In this document: in pieces, positions 1 through 8,456 of the stretch
How the letters are laid out: each line of letters begins with the position of its first letter
How positions within the stretch are numbered: the first letter of the stretch is position 1
Assembly (NCBI GenBank): GCA_016213245.1
Contig: JACRBC010000028.1
Location: 1 to 52,135, forward strand
Length of the DNA stretch: 52,135 nt
Direction: 5' to 3'
From: Candidatus Solibacter usitatus
Lineage (GTDB): Bacteria; Acidobacteriota; Terriglobia; Bryobacterales; Bryobacteraceae
Position numbers and translations under genes: made by a program
The notes under the pieces: model-generated
What the model was told of the DNA's origin: nothing
Database searches by the model: none
The model's input: the letters and a program-made list of their open reading frames with translations, nothing else

Positions 1-394
1 TTTCGTTCATCGAGCGTTTTCACCACCGGGGCGCCCACGCCCGCCTCTCTCCGCCCCGAATCCAGCCCGCCCCGCCGATGAAAACTTTAGCTATCACCGC
101 CGCCGCACCAAAATCTTCTCAATCCCCTCAACCACTTGCGGCCGACCGCGTCCCGCACCCGCCGGGACGGGTGTATTCCATCCTCATGCTCACCGCCACG
201 CGCCAACTCAAAATCAACCTCGTTCGCCCAGCCTCCATCCGCACTGGAAGAAGGCCAACAGTAAAAAAACAAAACGACCCTAGTCCCAAAATCGGACACT
301 CCGAGCCATCCCTCCTCGCCGCCCGGAAGGCGCTCTTCCGCAACGAGTTTCCGCCCTCCATGCCGCGATACGATATCCCTGAGCTCCCCCTCCC
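1..394. other. Upstream region without a convincing gene
   Basis: No recognisable protein is seen in either strand here. Open frames exist on both strands because of the very high GC content, but their translations are proline/serine/arginine-rich without family motifs. The stretch around 255-275 is locally A-rich, unlike the C-rich flanks, and could be part of a promoter for galT, but no clear -35/-10 pair was found. The first 80 bases could be the tail of a gene that begins outside the window; a frame open from base 1 closes at a TGA at 79-81. Confidence 0.4.
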
Positions 395-1432
395 ATGTTC
401 GACCTCGCCCAACACCCCCACCGCCGCCTCAACCCCCTCACCCGCGAATGGGTCCTCGTCTCCCCCCATCGCACCCAGCGCCCCTGGCACGGCCACCTCG
501 ACAAGCTCCCCCCAGCCTCTCTCCCCCCTTACGATCCCGCCTGCTACCTCTGTCCCGGCAACACCCGCGCCGGCGGCCACACCAACGCTCCCTACACGGA
601 CACTTTCGTCTTCACCAACGACTTCTCCGCTCTCCTCCCCGATACCCCCGTCGCCGCCGTCGCCCCCCACCCCCTCCTCCAGGCCGAATCCACCGGCGGC
701 ATCTGCCGCGTCATCTGCTTCTCCCCCCGCCACGACCTCACCCTCGCCCGCATGGACCCCGCCGCCATCGGCGGCGTCGTCGACCTCTGGGCCGCCCAGT
801 ACGCCGAGCTCAACTCCACCCCCGGCATCGCCTATGTCGCCATCTTTGAGAATCGCGGCGACATCATGGGCTGCTCCAATCCCCACCCCCACTGCCAGAT
901 CTGGGCGGGCTCAATGCTCCCCAATGAAATCGCCAAGGAGCATGCCGCCCAGCACGGCTACTTCCTGGAGCACGGCCGCACCCTCCTCTCTGATTACCTC
1001 GACCATGAGCTCGCCGCCGCGGACCGCATCGTCTGTGCCAACGATTCCTTCGCCGCTCTCGTCCCCTGGTGGGCCGTCTGGCCCTTCGAAGTCCTGCTCA
1101 TCTCCCGCCGCTCCGTCTCCGCTCTCGACCAGCTCACCCCTGATGAGCGCCACGGCCTTGCCGATATCCTCAAGCGCATCGGCGCCCGTTACGACAACCT
1201 CTTTGAAACGCCATTCCCTTACTCCTTCGGCTTCCACCAGCAGCCGGCCGGCCCCCGTGATCAGGCCTGGCGCCTCCACGCCCACTTCTATCCCCCGCTG
1301 CTCCGCTCCGCCACCGTCCGGAAATTCCTCGTCGGCTACGAAATGCTCGCCATGCCCCAGCGCGACATCACGCCCGAAGACGCCGCCCGGCGCCTCCGCC
1401 AGCTCCCCGAAACTCACTACACTGAGGTCTGA
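395..1432 (+). CDS. galT: Galactose-1-phosphate uridylyltransferase
   Basis: The 345-residue product matches the normal length of class I GalT, the Leloir-pathway enzyme that exchanges UMP between UDP-glucose and galactose-1-phosphate. Visible signatures are the N-terminal zinc cysteines (CYLC, residues 50-53), the strand [20 protein letters not shown] (151-170) with the catalytic His-Pro-His (His166 expected to be uridylylated), and a C-terminal region with the HAHFYPP motif that belongs to the second HIT-like half. The ATG at 395 fits the typical start ([11 protein letters not shown]). The next gene begins 3 bases after the stop, so the two are probably cotranscribed. Leucine is almost always CTC here, unlike many genes further right. 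Confidence in the family is high. Confidence 0.93.
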   Translation: MFDLAQHPHRRLNPLTREWVLVSPHRTQRPWHGHLDKLPPASLPPYDPACYLCPGNTRAGGHTNAPYTDTFVFTNDFSALLPDTPVAAVAPHPLLQAESTGGICRVICFSPRHDLTLARMDPAAIGGVVDLWAAQYAELNSTPGIAYVAIFENRGDIMGCSNPHPHCQIWAGSMLPNEIAKEHAAQHGYFLEHGRTLLSDYLDHELAAADRIVCANDSFAALVPWWAVWPFEVLLISRRSVSALDQLTPDERHGLADILKRIGARYDNLFETPFPYSFGFHQQPAGPRDQAWRLHAHFYPPLLRSATVRKFLVGYEMLAMPQRDITPEDAARRLRQLPETHYTEV

Positions 1433-1435
1433 ACC

Positions 1436-3289
1436 ATGCGTCTCCTGATCCTCCTCCTCCTCGCCGCCTCCGCTTTCGCGCAGTCCGGCTTCTACCTCAA
1501 GCCCGGCGACCGCGTCGTCTTCTATGGCGACTCCATCACCGACCAGCGCCTCTACACCACCTTTGTCGAGACCTTCGTCCGCACCCGCTTCCCGGCGCTC
1601 GACGTCTCCTTCGTCCACTCCGGCTGGGGCGGCGACCGCGTCACCGGCGGCGGCGGCGGCATCGTTGACCTGCGCCTCAAGCGCGATGTCCAGGCCTATC
1701 AGCCCACCGTCGTCACCATCATGCTCGGCATGAACGACGGCCGCTACCGCCCCTTCAACCAGGAGACCTACAACTGGTACACCACCGGCTACGACATCCT
1801 CGTCAAGCAGTTGAAGGCCCTCGTCCCCGGCGCGCGCATCACCGCCATCCGCCCCTCCCCCTACGACGAGGTCACCCGCGCCCCCATGGCCGGCGGCGGC
1901 TATAACCCCGTCCTGGTCAAGTTCGGCGACTTCCTCAAGGAGTACGCCGCCAAGGTCGCTGACAGTGACGGTCTCTTTGTCGCCGACCTCAACGCCCCCG
2001 TCGTCGCCATGCTCGAAAAGGCCCACGCCGCCAATCCCGAAGTCGCCGCCCGCATCATACCCGACCGCGTCCACCCCGGCGCCTCCGGCCACCTCATCAT
2101 GGCCGCCGCCCTCCTCACCGATTGGGGCGCACCCGCCGCCGTCGCCGAGGTCGAAATCGACGCCTCCGCGCGCAAGGTCCTCGCTGCCAACAACACCACC
2201 GTCGCCAACCTCTCCGGCGCCCAGGGCCTCGTCTGGACCCAGCTCGACAAGGCGCTCCCCATGCCCGTCGATAGGAACGACGCCCCCACCGCCCTCGCCG
2301 TCGACTCCGCCGGCTTCACCCGGTCCCTCAACCGCGAGACCCTCAAGGTCGCCGGCCTCGCCCCCGGCCACTACGCCCTGCGCATCGACGGCCTCCAGGT
2401 CAAGGTCTTCACCGCCGCCGACCTCGCCGCCGGCCTCGACCTCACCGCGCTGCCCACACCCATGCTCAAACAGGCCAACGAGGTCCACGCCCTCATGCGC
2501 CGGCGCTCGGATGTCCACCAGGCTCGCTGGCGCACGGTCGAGGTTCCCCTTGCCAGCGACAATGCCCAGAAGACGGCCGCCGCGATCGAAGCTCTCGACG
2601 CACTCGACGCCGAACTCGATGCCAAGGTTCGCGCCGCCGCCCAGCCCAAGTCCCGCGCCTATGAACTCGTCCCCGTTCCCGCCGAGGCAGCCGCCGTCCC
2701 CGCCGGCTTTACCCCCATCTTCAACGGCAAGGACCTCACCGGCTGGCACGTCTCCACCACCAACCACCACGGCGCCACCCCCGATTGGAAGGTCGAGGGC
2801 GGCGTGCTGACCGGCATGCAGAACCCGCCCGGCAAAGGCGGCATCCTCCTCACCGATCGCAAGTACCGCAACTTCGAGGTCTACGCCGAAATCAACCCCG
2901 ATTGGGGCTGCGACGGCGGCCTCTTCCTGCGCTCATCGGAAAAGGGTGAGGCCTACCAGGTCCTGCTCGACTTCCGCGAAAAGGGAACCCTCTTCGGCGT
3001 CTACGGCGAGCGCCTCCCCGGCGTCGTCACCTGGCAGTACCCCGAGTGGCGCACCCATTGGAAGGAGAACGACTGGAACGCCGTCCGCGCCCGCATTGAA
3101 GGCGACATCCCCCGCGTCACCGTCTGGATCAACGGGACCCAGGTCACCTCCTGGTCCGACACCTCCAACCACTCCATCGGCGGAGCCCTCGACGGCATGA
3201 TCGCCGTTCAGGTCCACGGCGGCACGCAAATCTGGAAGGAAGGAGGCAGGCACCGCTTCCGCAACCTCGCCGTCCGCGAGTTGCCCTAG
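1436..3289 (+). CDS. Secreted SGNH hydrolase fused to DUF1080 domain
   Basis: A 617-residue two-domain exported protein. Residues 1-16 form a signal peptide ending in SAFAQ. Residues about 20-230 are an SGNH/GDSL esterase: GDSIT (31-35, nucleophile Ser33), GWGGDR (block II glycine), GMND (block III Asn100) and DRVHP (Asp210, His213). Residues about 422-616 are a DUF1080 (3-keto-disaccharide hydrolase, lectin-like jelly roll) domain starting FTPIFNGKDLTGW and containing a DGGLFLRSS-type strand. The middle (230-420) is an unassigned helical linker. Such a fusion suggests deacetylation of a carbohydrate bound by the C-terminal domain, which is an inference. It directly follows galT and is probably in the same transcript. 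A second, stand-alone DUF1080 protein lies at 17682-18332. Confidence 0.88.
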   Translation: MRLLILLLLAASAFAQSGFYLKPGDRVVFYGDSITDQRLYTTFVETFVRTRFPALDVSFVHSGWGGDRVTGGGGGIVDLRLKRDVQAYQPTVVTIMLGMNDGRYRPFNQETYNWYTTGYDILVKQLKALVPGARITAIRPSPYDEVTRAPMAGGGYNPVLVKFGDFLKEYAAKVADSDGLFVADLNAPVVAMLEKAHAANPEVAARIIPDRVHPGASGHLIMAAALLTDWGAPAAVAEVEIDASARKVLAANNTTVANLSGAQGLVWTQLDKALPMPVDRNDAPTALAVDSAGFTRSLNRETLKVAGLAPGHYALRIDGLQVKVFTAADLAAGLDLTALPTPMLKQANEVHALMRRRSDVHQARWRTVEVPLASDNAQKTAAAIEALDALDAELDAKVRAAAQPKSRAYELVPVPAEAAAVPAGFTPIFNGKDLTGWHVSTTNHHGATPDWKVEGGVLTGMQNPPGKGGILLTDRKYRNFEVYAEINPDWGCDGGLFLRSSEKGEAYQVLLDFREKGTLFGVYGERLPGVVTWQYPEWRTHWKENDWNAVRARIEGDIPRVTVWINGTQVTSWSDTSNHSIGGALDGMIAVQVHGGTQIWKEGGRHRFRNLAVRELP

Positions 3290-3331
3290 CCCGGTAGGAC
3301 AGGACTCCTGGCCGGTCGGCCCCCCGGCTTG

Positions 3332-4345
3332 TCAGGCCCTCTTGCCATAGTTGCTCGCGTAATAGCGCTGGTATTCGCCCGAGCGCACCCGCGCCACCCA
3401 CTCCGGGTTGTTCCGGTACCACGCGATGGTCTGCGCCAGGCCCTCTTCAAACGGCATCCGCGCCCGCCATCCCGTGGTCCGCTCCAGCTTCTCCGTCGTG
3501 ATCGCGTAGCGCCGGTCGTGCCCCGGACGGTCCGCCACCGGCGTCATTAGGCTGTGCGGCTGGCCCACCGCGTCCAGGATCTTCTCCACCACTTCGCGGT
3601 TCGGCAGCGCCCGCGAGCCGCCCACGTTGTAGATCTCGCCCGGCGCGCCCCGCTTGAGCACCGCCAGGATCGCCCGGCAGTGGTCGTCCACGTACAGCCA
3701 GTCCCGCACCTGCATGCCGTCGCCATAGATCGGCAGCGGCTTGCCCTCCAGGGCGTTGGAGATCATCAGCGGGATCAGCTTCTCCGGGAACTGGTACGGG
3801 CCGTAGTTGTTCGACGCCCGCGTCACCATCACCGGCAGCTTGAACGTCGTCCAGTAGCTCAACGCCAGCAGGTCGCTGGCCGCCTTCGACGCCGAGTACG
3901 GGCTCGATGCCCGTAGCGGGTAGCCCTCGTCGGCGTCGTGCGGCGCCTCGATCGAGCCGTAGACCTCGTCCGTCGACACGTGCAGGAAGCGCGGCAGCGC
4001 CACCGCCCGCGCCGCCTCCAGCAGAGAGAACGTGCCCTTGACGTTTGTCTCCACGAACGCCGCCGGTCCCAGGATCGAGCGGTCCACGTGCGACTCCGCC
4101 GCGAAGTGCACAATCGCCTCCGGCTTCTCCTCACGCAGCAGTTCGAGCACGAGCTGCGTGTCGCCGATGTCGCCTTCGACGAACCGGTGCCGCGCGTCGG
4201 CCTCCACCGGCTTCAGGTTCTCCAGGTTGCCCGCGTAGGTCAGCTTGTCCAGGTTCACCAGCCGTGTCGCCCGGTCCTCGCTCAGCAGCAGGCGTACGAA
4301 TGCGGAGCCGATGAAGCCCGCTCCGCCCGTCACCAGTACTCTCAT
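3332..4345 (-). CDS. rfbB: dTDP-glucose 4,6-dehydratase
   Basis: A 337-residue extended short-chain dehydrogenase of normal RmlB length. It shows the Rossmann motif GGAGFIG at the N-terminus, the DKLTYAGNLENL segment typical of dTDP-glucose dehydratases, the HFAAESHVDRS active-site strand, the STDEVYG motif, the catalytic YSASK, NNYGPYQFPEKLIP and DWLYVDDHC. It removes water from dTDP-glucose to give dTDP-4-keto-6-deoxyglucose, the second step to dTDP-rhamnose. The start is ATG at 4345; the frame is open further upstream but that part only shadows rfbC. Start and the rfbC stop overlap in ATGA, so the pair is translationally coupled. The gene is last of three in the operon, and no reductase (rfbD) follows. 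Confidence 0.93.
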   Translation of the reverse strand: MRVLVTGGAGFIGSAFVRLLLSEDRATRLVNLDKLTYAGNLENLKPVEADARHRFVEGDIGDTQLVLELLREEKPEAIVHFAAESHVDRSILGPAAFVETNVKGTFSLLEAARAVALPRFLHVSTDEVYGSIEAPHDADEGYPLRASSPYSASKAASDLLALSYWTTFKLPVMVTRASNNYGPYQFPEKLIPLMISNALEGKPLPIYGDGMQVRDWLYVDDHCRAILAVLKRGAPGEIYNVGGSRALPNREVVEKILDAVGQPHSLMTPVADRPGHDRRYAITTEKLERTTGWRARMPFEEGLAQTIAWYRNNPEWVARVRSGEYQRYYASNYGKRA

Positions 4346-4887
4346 TTGTACTGCGGCTCCCAGTCGTAACCGATGCCCGGCTCGTCGTGCTTGATGCGGC
4401 CCTCGTCCTTCGGGTCGTACAACCGGCTGGTGAGGTAAACCAGCATCGCCGCCGCCGTGCCGATCACCTTGTACCCATGCGCCACGCCCGGCGGGATCAG
4501 GATCTGCCACGGCCGCAGCACACCCGCGTACAGCGTGTTCTTCGCCCCGTAGGTCGGCGATTCCGGCCGCAGGTCCACCATCGCCACCTGCAGCATCCCC
4601 TGCACTGGCACCCACAGGTCCGTCTGCTTCAGGTGGTAGTGGAACGCCTTGATCGCGCCCGGGTAGGAGAGCGCCGCGCTCACCTGCGTCGTCTTCGGCG
4701 GGAAGTCCGCCGCCAGCCCCTGCCGCAGCCGCGCCACTTCCAGGAAGTACCCGCGGTCGTCCGGCCACAGCCTGAAGGGCTCGATCTTCACCCCCGCAAT
4801 CAGGTCGGGGGAGTCCGGCGCCAGAATGATGCGGCCGATGCCCGCCTCGCACGCCGGGCTCTTGATCTTTGGATTGGTCGTGTTCAT
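4342..4887 (-). CDS. rfbC: dTDP-4-dehydrorhamnose 3,5-epimerase family protein
   Basis: A 181-residue cupin-fold protein between rfbA and rfbB. Family features are the DDRGYFLEV strand near the N-terminus, DLRPESPTYG, the IPPGVAHGYKVI strand and the C-terminal GIGYDWEP. The canonical RmlC motif RGLHYQ is replaced by KAFHYHLKQTD, so the base-like histidine survives but its neighbourhood is divergent, and the substrate or reaction (3,5- versus 3-epimerisation) may differ. The start chosen is ATG at 4887, which overlaps the rfbA stop in ATGA; a longer frame upstream is only a shadow of rfbA. The operon context makes a role in a dTDP-deoxysugar pathway likely. Confidence 0.82.
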   Translation of the reverse strand: MNTTNPKIKSPACEAGIGRIILAPDSPDLIAGVKIEPFRLWPDDRGYFLEVARLRQGLAADFPPKTTQVSAALSYPGAIKAFHYHLKQTDLWVPVQGMLQVAMVDLRPESPTYGAKNTLYAGVLRPWQILIPPGVAHGYKVIGTAAAMLVYLTSRLYDPKDEGRIKHDEPGIGYDWEPQYK

Positions 4888-5612
4888 GCCTTGTTCGCCG
4901 CCGTTTGGCTCACCAGGTTGGAGGCCCGCAGCAGCGAGTCGAACGTGCCGGCGTCGGTCCACCAACCCTGCAGAAATGCGAAGGTCAACGATCCCTCGCG
5001 GATGTAGGCGTTGTTCACGTCGGTGATCTCCAACTCGCCGCGCGCCGACGGCTCCAGCGTCTTCACCTTGTCGAAAACCGTCGCGTCGTACATGTAGATG
5101 CCCGTCACCGCGTAGTTGCTCTTCGGCTGCTTCGGCTTCTCCTCGATGTTCACCACGTGCCCGCCGTGGATCTCCGCCACCCCGAAGCGCTCCGCGTCGT
5201 GGACCTCTTTCAGCAGGATCTTCGCCCCGGCTTCCTGCTTGCGGAACTTGTCCACCGCGTCGTGGATGCTCTCCTCGATGATGTTGTCGCCGAGGATGAC
5301 GCAGATCTTGTGCCCGTCGGCGAAGTGCTCGGCCAGCGATAGCGCGTCGGCGATGCCGCCCTCGCCCTCCTGGTAGGTGTAGTTCAGGCCGGTGAGCCCG
5401 AACTGCCGGCCGTTGCCCAGCAGTTGCAGGAAGTCGCCAGCATAGTTGCCGCCAGTCACGATCAGGATATCCCGGATCCCGGCGTCCACCAGCGTCCGGA
5501 CGGGGAAGTAGATCATCGGCTGGTCGTAGATCGGCAGCAGGTGCTTGTTGGTGATCTTAGTCAGGGGATAGAGACGGCTCCCCTTGCCCCCGGCGAGAAT
5601 GACACCCTTCAT
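4884..5612 (-). CDS. rfbA: Glucose-1-phosphate thymidylyltransferase (short form)
   Basis: A 242-residue nucleotidyltransferase that would make dTDP-glucose from dTTP and glucose-1-phosphate. The signature GGKGSRLYPLT lies at residues 8-18, followed by NKHLLPIYDQPMIY, the VILGDNI metal-binding segment, FGVAEI, VNIEEKPKQPKS and the C-terminal GWWTDAGTFDSLL. It is shorter than the roughly 290-residue enterobacterial enzyme and resembles the short RmlA subgroup. ATG at 5612 is preceded by GGAG at a good distance and is the first gene of the rfbA-rfbC-rfbB operon, whose genes overlap by 4 bases each. The divergent cupin gene starts 66 bases away, so both are probably driven from that gap. Confidence 0.92.
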   Translation of the reverse strand: MKGVILAGGKGSRLYPLTKITNKHLLPIYDQPMIYFPVRTLVDAGIRDILIVTGGNYAGDFLQLLGNGRQFGLTGLNYTYQEGEGGIADALSLAEHFADGHKICVILGDNIIEESIHDAVDKFRKQEAGAKILLKEVHDAERFGVAEIHGGHVVNIEEKPKQPKSNYAVTGIYMYDATVFDKVKTLEPSARGELEITDVNNAYIREGSLTFAFLQGWWTDAGTFDSLLRASNLVSQTAANKA

Positions 5613-5632
5613 GACAACTCCATGCGTTCGGT

Positions 5633-5648
5633 GGCGGCGAACGCCGCC
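5633..5648. repeat. GC-rich inverted repeat in divergent promoter gap
   Basis: GGCGGCG and CGCCGCC flank AA, giving a perfect 7-bp inverted repeat in the 66-base gap between rfbA and the cupin gene. It could be an operator or a hairpin in the rfb leader. In such GC-rich DNA a short palindrome can also be chance, so support is weak. Confidence 0.3.
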
Positions 5649-5678
5649 GATCATCCAACATGATACACTACGCCTGCC

Positions 5679-6032
5679 GTGAAACCCTTGAACTGGAACG
5701 ACATCCCCAGCGAACAGATGAACCCCCGGCTGGCCCGCCGGGTCATCCACACCGGCTCGATGACCATCGCCCGTCTGAGCCTCAAGGCCGGCGCCCTGGT
5801 CCCCCTCCACTCGCACCACAACGAGCAGGTCACCATGGTCGAATCGGGCCTGCTCAAGTTCCTGCTGCCCGGCGGCGAGGTGCTTGTCGGCCCCGGCCAG
5901 GTGCTCGAATTGCCTCCCCAACTCCAGCACGGCGTCGAAGTGCTCGAAGACAGCCAGGTGACGGACCTCTTCACCCCTCGCCGCGAGGACTGGATTCACG
6001 GCGACGACGCTTACCTGCGCGACAAGAAGTAA
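5679..6032 (+). CDS. Small cupin-domain protein
   Basis: A 117-residue single-domain cupin. The metal-binding motif HSHHNEQ with a following glutamate-containing strand sits near residue 45, and a second cupin strand with PPQLQHGVEV lies near residue 88, giving the expected His/His/Glu...His ligand pattern. Translation must start at GTG 5679; no upstream ATG is in frame. The protein has no signal peptide and is therefore cytoplasmic. It is divergent from the rfb operon and 15 bases upstream of the zinc-ribbon gene. Function is unknown; stand-alone cupins of this type are either sugar or small-molecule binding proteins or oxygenases. Confidence 0.8.
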   Translation: MKPLNWNDIPSEQMNPRLARRVIHTGSMTIARLSLKAGALVPLHSHHNEQVTMVESGLLKFLLPGGEVLVGPGQVLELPPQLQHGVEVLEDSQVTDLFTPRREDWIHGDDAYLRDKK

Positions 6033-6047
6033 CACTCAGGAGATACC

Positions 6048-6896
6048 ATGGCAAACTTCTGTCCTTCCTGTGGCAAGCCGCTCGCGCCCGAGGCGGGCTT
6101 CTGCGCTCACTGTGGTTCACGGCTGGCCGCGGGCGCCCCCGCGCCGCCGCAAGCCGTTTCTCCCGCGCCGGCCGCCAAAGGCTCCGGGCTCGGCAAGATC
6201 CTGCTCATCGTCGTCCTCGTCCTGGGCTTCCTCGGCGTGGCCGTGGTGGGCGGCGTGGTCTACGTCGGCTACAAGATCAAGAACAAGGCGGAATCGGTCG
6301 CCCAGGACATGGGCCTCAATCAGCCTCAGGGCGCCTACGGGCCCGCCTTGCGGCGCACCGCCGATGTCTGCTCCCTGCTCAGCAAGGACGAGTTGCAGGA
6401 GATCATGAGCCTGCCCATCGTCCGCGCCGATCGCGAGGGCAACAGTTGCACCTACTACGGCGAAGCCGCCGCCACCGCGGCCGGCGGCGAGGCCAAGGTG
6501 AAGGAGAGCTTCGAGAAGCTGCAAAAGAGCGAGCCAAAGAGCGTCGAGGACGCCAAGGCCGTGATGGAACAACTCACCAAGGGATTGGCCGGCGCGGCCG
6601 CGGCAACCGGATCGGCGCCAGGCGGAGCCGTTCCGGTGCTGAAGATCACCGTGAATTGGGGCGAGGCAAAGAGCCAGGAGGCGGCCTTCAAGATCGCCAT
6701 GAAGGGCCTGACCGCGGGGTTGCCCGGCAAGTACATGGAGAACATCCCCGACCTCGGCGACCGCGCCTACTCCGCCCCCATGGGCGCGGCCATCTTCGTG
6801 GTGAAGGGCGACGCCTGGATCGAGGTGGACTCGCGCGTCATGGCCACGCGCGAACAGGCTATCGCCGCCGCGGAGAAGCTCCTGTCCCGGCTGTAG
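6048..6896 (+). CDS. Zinc-ribbon single-pass membrane protein
   Basis: A 282-residue protein with an N-terminal zinc ribbon (CPSC at 5-8 and CAHC at 19-22), an Ala/Pro-rich linker, one strongly hydrophobic helix at about residues 48-72, and an extracytoplasmic domain of about 200 residues that contains conserved-looking cysteines (DVCSLLS, NSCTYYG). It is preceded by CAGGAGA, a good ribosome-binding site 6-7 bases before ATG. Zinc-ribbon plus one helix is a common layout of small sensor or scaffold proteins in acidobacteria, but the external domain is not recognised and no function is proposed. Its 3' end overlaps the convergent FG-GAP gene by 38 bases. Confidence 0.72.
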   Translation: MANFCPSCGKPLAPEAGFCAHCGSRLAAGAPAPPQAVSPAPAAKGSGLGKILLIVVLVLGFLGVAVVGGVVYVGYKIKNKAESVAQDMGLNQPQGAYGPALRRTADVCSLLSKDELQEIMSLPIVRADREGNSCTYYGEAAATAAGGEAKVKESFEKLQKSEPKSVEDAKAVMEQLTKGLAGAAAATGSAPGGAVPVLKITVNWGEAKSQEAAFKIAMKGLTAGLPGKYMENIPDLGDRAYSAPMGAAIFVVKGDAWIEVDSRVMATREQAIAAAEKLLSRL

Positions 6897-7812
6897 CCAC
6901 TCGCCGGACGCCCGCCGGCGTGACGGCCCAAACAGCGTCCCGCCAGCGGACCAGCTTCAGGACTTCGAAACCCGTGGCCACCTCAGTGCGGCGCCAGCCG
7001 CCATCGGCCGGGGTCTCCAGCACGACGCCCGCGGCATGGCCGATGAAGACTCCGGCCGGAGCGGCGAGCACCGCCCGCGGCCTGTCGAGCGGCGCCAGCC
7101 GGTGTTCCACCCACAACTGCGTGCGGTCCGCCGGCGGCGAGAAGACGGCGATGCGCCCGCGCCCGGCTTCCGACTCGGCCCAGACCAGCGCGCCGCCGCG
7201 CCACAGGCCCAGCGCCGCCAGGGCGGCGGCCGGCGTGTCGTGCCAGACGTTGATGGCGAACAGCCGCCAGGCGACGCCGAGCCGGCCCGGGTTGCGCATC
7301 CAGTAATTGCCGATGAAGAGGTCGTCCAGACCGTCGCCGTCCACGTCGTGCGCCAGCAGCCCGCCCTGCCGCGAGTTGGTGTAGATGGAGTACAGCTCCT
7401 TGTACTCGAAGCGGGGAAAGAGGTAGAAGCGCACCTGAGCGTCCAGGTGCGGGATGAGCACGCCGCGGCGGCCTTCGATGGTGAACGGCAGGCAGTCCTT
7501 GAACTCGGTCTGAGCTTCAATGACAGCGGCCTGCCAGTCCGGCGCGCGCAGCCACAGGAAACGGCCTGCGCCGGGCCGCTCCTGGACCAGCAGGTCGTCG
7601 CGCCCGTCGAGATCGACATCGGCGGCGCAGCCGCCGGGGCCGAAGCCGGTTCCAGCGAGCAGAGTGGCCGGCGGACCTCCGTCCAGCGGCCAGGCCTGGA
7701 GCCGGTCGCCCCACGTCAGGATGACGGGCCGGGGCTTTTCCAGCAGCGCGCCGCCGCGGATCTGGGCCAGCAGCGGCGCGGCGCACAGGATGGCTAGTGG
7801 CAGCCTTTGCAT
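6859..7812 (-). CDS. Exported FG-GAP/VCBS repeat protein
   Basis: A 317-residue protein with a signal peptide (MQRLPLAILCAAPLLAQ) and at least two FG-GAP-like calcium-binding repeats, AADVDLDGRDDLLV and LAHDVDGDGLDDLFIG, which are blades of an integrin-like beta-propeller. The start is ATG 7812, 19 bases inside the end of the upstream cytochrome gene, so translation is probably coupled to it. The protein would lie in the periplasm next to the seven-haem cytochrome and the two sorbosone-dehydrogenase-like propellers. No catalytic residues are evident; a carbohydrate or protein-binding role is possible. The product is short compared with multi-repeat VCBS proteins. Confidence 0.75.
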   Translation of the reverse strand: MQRLPLAILCAAPLLAQIRGGALLEKPRPVILTWGDRLQAWPLDGGPPATLLAGTGFGPGGCAADVDLDGRDDLLVQERPGAGRFLWLRAPDWQAAVIEAQTEFKDCLPFTIEGRRGVLIPHLDAQVRFYLFPRFEYKELYSIYTNSRQGGLLAHDVDGDGLDDLFIGNYWMRNPGRLGVAWRLFAINVWHDTPAAALAALGLWRGGALVWAESEAGRGRIAVFSPPADRTQLWVEHRLAPLDRPRAVLAAPAGVFIGHAAGVVLETPADGGWRRTEVATGFEVLKLVRWRDAVWAVTPAGVRRVATAGTGASPRRR

Positions 7813-8456
7813 GTGAACCGGCGGCCGTGGCAGACGGCGCAGCCGCCTTTGGATACGTCCTTGGCCGAGTGGGTGTCCGCGAACTCCGGGTTGTGCGAGG
7901 GGGGCTTCAGGCCAGGTGCGGACTCGGTGTGGCACTTGGCGCAGGAGTAGGGCGGCTCGATCTTGTTGTGGCAGACCAGGCAGTCGGCCATCTGCGGGAA
8001 GTGGGCCTTTACGGCCTTGTCGCGCGGGACGTTCTCGCTCTCGGGGATGCCGTGGTGGCAGCCCGTGCAGGCATCCTTGGCCGCGGCGAGCGCTTCGGCC
8101 GCGGGCGGACGCTCGCCCAGGTAGGACTTGCCGCGGACGGCGGCGGAGAACAGCGGCGCGGGGTTGCCCATCTTGACGTGCTTGGAGTGGTTGAAGGACT
8201 GGACGCCGATGGCGCGCGGCGGAGCGATGTCGACCTCGTCGTGGCAGTTGACGCACGCGCTCTTATCGGGGATCAGGTTGTCGCTGGCTTTGGTGGAGTC
8301 TGTCGCCGCCGTGTGGCAGCTCTCGCAGGACGGCACCTGCGTGAGATGGTACTTGTGGGAAAACGGCCGCCGGGGAGCGGCGGCCGCGAGAACCGCGGCC
8401 GCCACGCCGAGCGCCAGAACGGGGATGATTACTTTGCTTTGTATGTGATGCGCCAC
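7794..8456 (-). CDS. Seven-haem periplasmic cytochrome c
   Basis: A 220-residue exported cytochrome with seven CxxCH haem-binding motifs at residues 44-48, 68-72, 130-134, 159-163, 172-176, 206-210 and 216-220; the seventh motif is the very C-terminus. Several extra histidines (for example FSHKYH and FNHSKH) can supply distal ligands as in the cytochrome c7/c3-type families. The N-terminal 28 residues form a signal/anchor helix. Only GTG at 8456 gives a plausible start, 28 bases inside the end of the upstream dehydrogenase gene. Role: electron transfer in the periplasm, likely accepting electrons from the neighbouring sugar-dehydrogenase-like proteins (inference from the operon). Confidence 0.88.
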   Translation of the reverse strand: MAHHIQSKVIIPVLALGVAAAVLAAAAPRRPFSHKYHLTQVPSCESCHTAATDSTKASDNLIPDKSACVNCHDEVDIAPPRAIGVQSFNHSKHVKMGNPAPLFSAAVRGKSYLGERPPAAEALAAAKDACTGCHHGIPESENVPRDKAVKAHFPQMADCLVCHNKIEPPYSCAKCHTESAPGLKPPSHNPEFADTHSAKDVSKGGCAVCHGRRFTCKGCH

